A DNA stretch of 51,347 nucleotides from Aalborgiella sp040079635 (GTDB lineage: Bacteria; Pseudomonadota; Gammaproteobacteria; Burkholderiales; Burkholderiaceae_C): contig JBEBJY010000013.1 in assembly GCA_040079635.1 (NCBI GenBank), forward strand, positions 1 through 51,347, in the 5' to 3' direction. The translations under genes were made by a program, and so were the position numbers. This document shows positions 50,501 through 51,347 of the stretch, piece by piece (within the stretch, counting starts at the first letter, position 1; every line of letters begins with the position of its first letter). The notes beneath the pieces are model-generated. The model was not told the DNA's origin and ran no database searches. It worked only from the letters and a program-made list of their open reading frames with translations.

Positions 50501-51347
50501 CGCTGTTCAACGAAGAGCTGGGCGCTGTCATCCAAGTCCGCACATCTGAGCGGAACGCCATCATGGACACCTTGCGTTCGCACGGTTTAAGCAAATTCAG
50601 CCACTTCATTGGCAAAACGCGTCCTGAATCTTCTACGATTGACGCCGGTAAAGGGCAACTCCAAGTCTGGCGCGACGCTAAAACCGTGTTCAGCGCACCG
50701 CTGCATGACTTGCACCAGGTATGGGACAGCGTGAGCTGGAAAATCGCCAAACTGCGCGACAACCCGGATTGTGCCGACAGCGAGCACGCAGCGGCGGGTT
50801 TGCCTGCTGATCCTGGTTTGCATGTCAAATTAGGCTCAAACTTTGCAAAATCCACACTTCCCGTCATTCCCGCGCAGGCGGGAATCCATGAGACTTCATT
50901 TCAAAATACGGATGCAATCTTCAACGGAGCTGTGGATTCCCGCCTGCGCGGGAATGACGCGACTCAGTTGAACCTGACTCGTCCCAAAGTCGCCATCCTG
51001 CGCGAGCAGGGCGTCAACTCGCATGTCGAGATGGCGTATTGCTTCACCGAAGCTGGTTTTGACGCCTTTGACGTTCACATGACCGATCTGCAAACGGGCA
51101 GGGCGAACCTGAAAGACTTTGTCGGTATCGTGGCATGCGGTGGCTTCAGCTATGGCGACACGCTGGGTGCGGGCATCGGCTGGGCGCGGTCGATCACCTT
51201 CAACCCGGTGCTGTCAGACCAGTTTCAAGCCTTCTTCGCCCGACCAGACACGTTTGGTTTGGGCGTTTGCAACGGCTGCCAGATGTTTGCCGAGTTGGCG
51301 CAAATCATCCCCGGTGCCGAGCACTGGCCACGTTTCACCACGAATCA
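47530..51347 (+). CDS. purL: Phosphoribosylformylglycinamidine synthase PurL, 3' end cut by window, two repeat insertions
   Basis: The large single-chain enzyme that converts FGAR to FGAM in purine synthesis, using glutamine and ATP. The linker and synthetase domains show SEHCRHKIFNA, ETHNHPTAISPFAGAATGAGGEIRD and IHDVGAGGLSNAFPEL; the glutaminase domain has LREQGVNSHVEMAY and the Cys loop GVCNGCQMFAEL near the cut edge. About 1272 codons are visible. The start is uncertain: no ATG is in frame, and TTG at 47530 (LNLHISTIEGGSALSPF) fits the family; TTG at 47500 is an alternative. Two repeat-derived segments are in frame, before HVLMKVETHNHP and in the linker before the glutaminase domain. Confidence 0.95.
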   Translation, partial: MNLHISTIEGGSALSPFRINQLLPKLQAVSDKISHLSARFVHLAATETPPNEVLSSKLQSLLTYGEPAEQLETKSNTVQIIVAPRLGTVSPWASKASDIAHNCGLAVKRVERLTEYAITLKNPILDLFGKASLSAEQLQDVAALLHDRMTESVLFDRKDSLGLFASVTAAPMEYVDVLAGGRAALEAANTEFGLALADDEMDYLVTAFTGLKRNPSDVELMMFAQANSEHCRHKIFNANFIIDDVAMDKSLFGMIRNTHQLHPQHMVVAYSDNSSVMEGSVVERFSANFGENVIEGNVIKSNDNSSSKIDSSRRIDCLSSYKKNSKLQHVLMKVETHNHPTAISPFAGAATGAGGEIRDEGATGRGSKPKAGLTGFTVSKMNFDSESAEKSNKSETYGKPEHIASPLQIMIEGPLGGAAFNNEFGRPNLLGYFREYEQSVASSLDTVQRGYHKPIMIAGGLGVIDSDLTHKILFPAGSLLIQLGGPGMRIGMGGSAASSMATGSNAASLDFDSVQRGNPEIERRAQEVINQCWQAGANNPILAIHDVGAGGLSNAFPELVNDAGRGARFDLRAVPLEESGLAPKEIWCNESQERYVMAIAPESLEAFKAICERERCPFSVVGVTTDEKQLVLADEGAESPVNMPMDVLLGKPPKMTRDVKTVKRQIPALNLTGVDLQKAVIDVLAHPTVASKRFLITIGDRTVGGFTHRDPMVGPWQVPVADCAVTLADYQGFAGEAMSMGERTPLAALDAPASGRMAVAEAITNLLAAPFELSRVKLSANWMAACGEAGEDAALYETVKAVGMELCPALGISIPVGKDSLSMRTTWKENSESKKVTSPVSLIVTAFATLADVRGTLTPQLDATEADTTLILIDLGKGQNRMAGSILAQTIDQFGDRVPDLDDAKDLINLVNAINELRTNRQILAYHDKSDGGLLACVAEMAFAGHVGVSINVDMLVTEGDGISDSRMETGDSKNWAGQVSARREELTLKALFNEELGAVIQVRTSERNAIMDTLRSHGLSKFSHFIGKTRPESSTIDAGKGQLQVWRDAKTVFSAPLHDLHQVWDSVSWKIAKLRDNPDCADSEHAAAGLPADPGLHVKLGSNFAKSTLPVIPAQAGIHETSFQNTDAIFNGAVDSRLRGNDATQLNLTRPKVAILREQGVNSHVEMAYCFTEAGFDAFDVHMTDLQTGRANLKDFVGIVACGGFSYGDTLGAGIGWARSITFNPVLSDQFQAFFARPDTFGLGVCNGCQMFAELAQIIPGAEHWPRFTTN
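48462..48509 (+). repeat. Dispersed repeat inside purL, copy Q (coding)
   Basis: Forward copy read as SSRRIDCLSSYKKNSK. It uses the one consensus frame without a stop (AGC CGG CGT ATT). Arms GCTAT/ATAGC with a 7-nt loop; nearly consensus, so a recent arrival is likely. Confidence 0.88.
50862..50959. repeat. Paired ATTCCCGC inverted repeats inside purL (coding)
   Basis: CGTCATTCCCGCGCAGGCGG plus GAATCC at 50862-50887 and the inverse ending at 50959. Read in frame as VIPAQAGIHETSF...DSRLRGNDA. This is the unit found at 15687, here lying in the linker between the synthetase and glutaminase domains. Confidence 0.9.

Noticed and set aside
50896..51093. Minus-strand frame over the purL repeat containing VIPAQAGIHSS.
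   Set aside because: This peptide is the usual spurious translation of the ATTCCCGC repeat; purL on the plus strand is intact through the region.
47530..51347. purL as a pseudogene broken by two repeats.
   Set aside because: Both repeats are in frame without stops and all catalytic-domain motifs up to the window edge are present, so the gene appears functional.

Overview
The window looks like a piece of a betaproteobacterial chromosome, most likely a Comamonadaceae-type member of the Burkholderiales. This rests on the gene complement (ETF-ubiquinone oxidoreductase, paired YceI proteins with a b561 cytochrome, a DUF1800/DUF1501 pair, full-length PurL) and on two families of small dispersed repeats typical of that group. 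The genus cannot be fixed from the sequence alone. I saw no rRNA, tRNA, CRISPR array, transposase or integrase, and no gene-free stretch over 300 bp.

Layout. 1-6900: the end of a transglutaminase-like gene, a small membrane protein, a VOC protein, a BrnT/BrnA toxin-antitoxin pair with a well-defined operator, a TIGR02391 protein, ETF-QO, an EamA transporter and a thioesterase. 6900-19100: a metal-dependent-hydrolase-like gene with a peroxidase-related gene, rlmD, a large Gly-rich/DUF11 exported protein, YkvA, a Bax-inhibitor-1 protein, GlcG, two YceI genes with cytochrome b561, a Cfa-type methyltransferase and UspA. 19200-27500: a MoaD/ThiS-like protein next to a BNR propeller, a D-aminoacylase-type amidohydrolase, two lipoproteins, a membrane protein divergent from a TetR regulator with twin operators, a BLUF photoreceptor, an orphan FitA-like antitoxin and a DUF2971 protein. 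27500-30700: a cluster of a J-domain protein and three uncharacterised, mostly acidic proteins, with a DUF3820 gene alongside. 30900-38600: a DeoR regulator divergent from a DUF4406 gene with an operator array, a GNAT enzyme, a dienelactone hydrolase, PhoD, a class V aminotransferase, a PhnD-like binding protein and SerB. 38600-51347: Mfd, IspD, the DUF1800/DUF1501 pair, a six-TM histidine kinase and PurL, which runs off the end.

The most striking feature is a ~48-bp repeat present in 17 recognisable copies plus one degenerate copy. All 13 well-preserved intergenic copies lie just 3' of a gene. Every convergent junction wider than 70 bp has one (8 of 8) and no divergent promoter region has one (0 of 12). 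All 17 copies keep two 5-nt arms around an exactly 7-nt variable loop, and the arms pair fully or nearly fully in all but three. Four copies lie in frame inside genes (rlmD, ispD, the DUF1800 gene, purL). In three of these the consensus stop codon of the frame in use is absent, and the fourth uses a stop-free frame. PurL also carries an in-frame pair of a second repeat (ATTCCCGC palindromes) in an interdomain linker.
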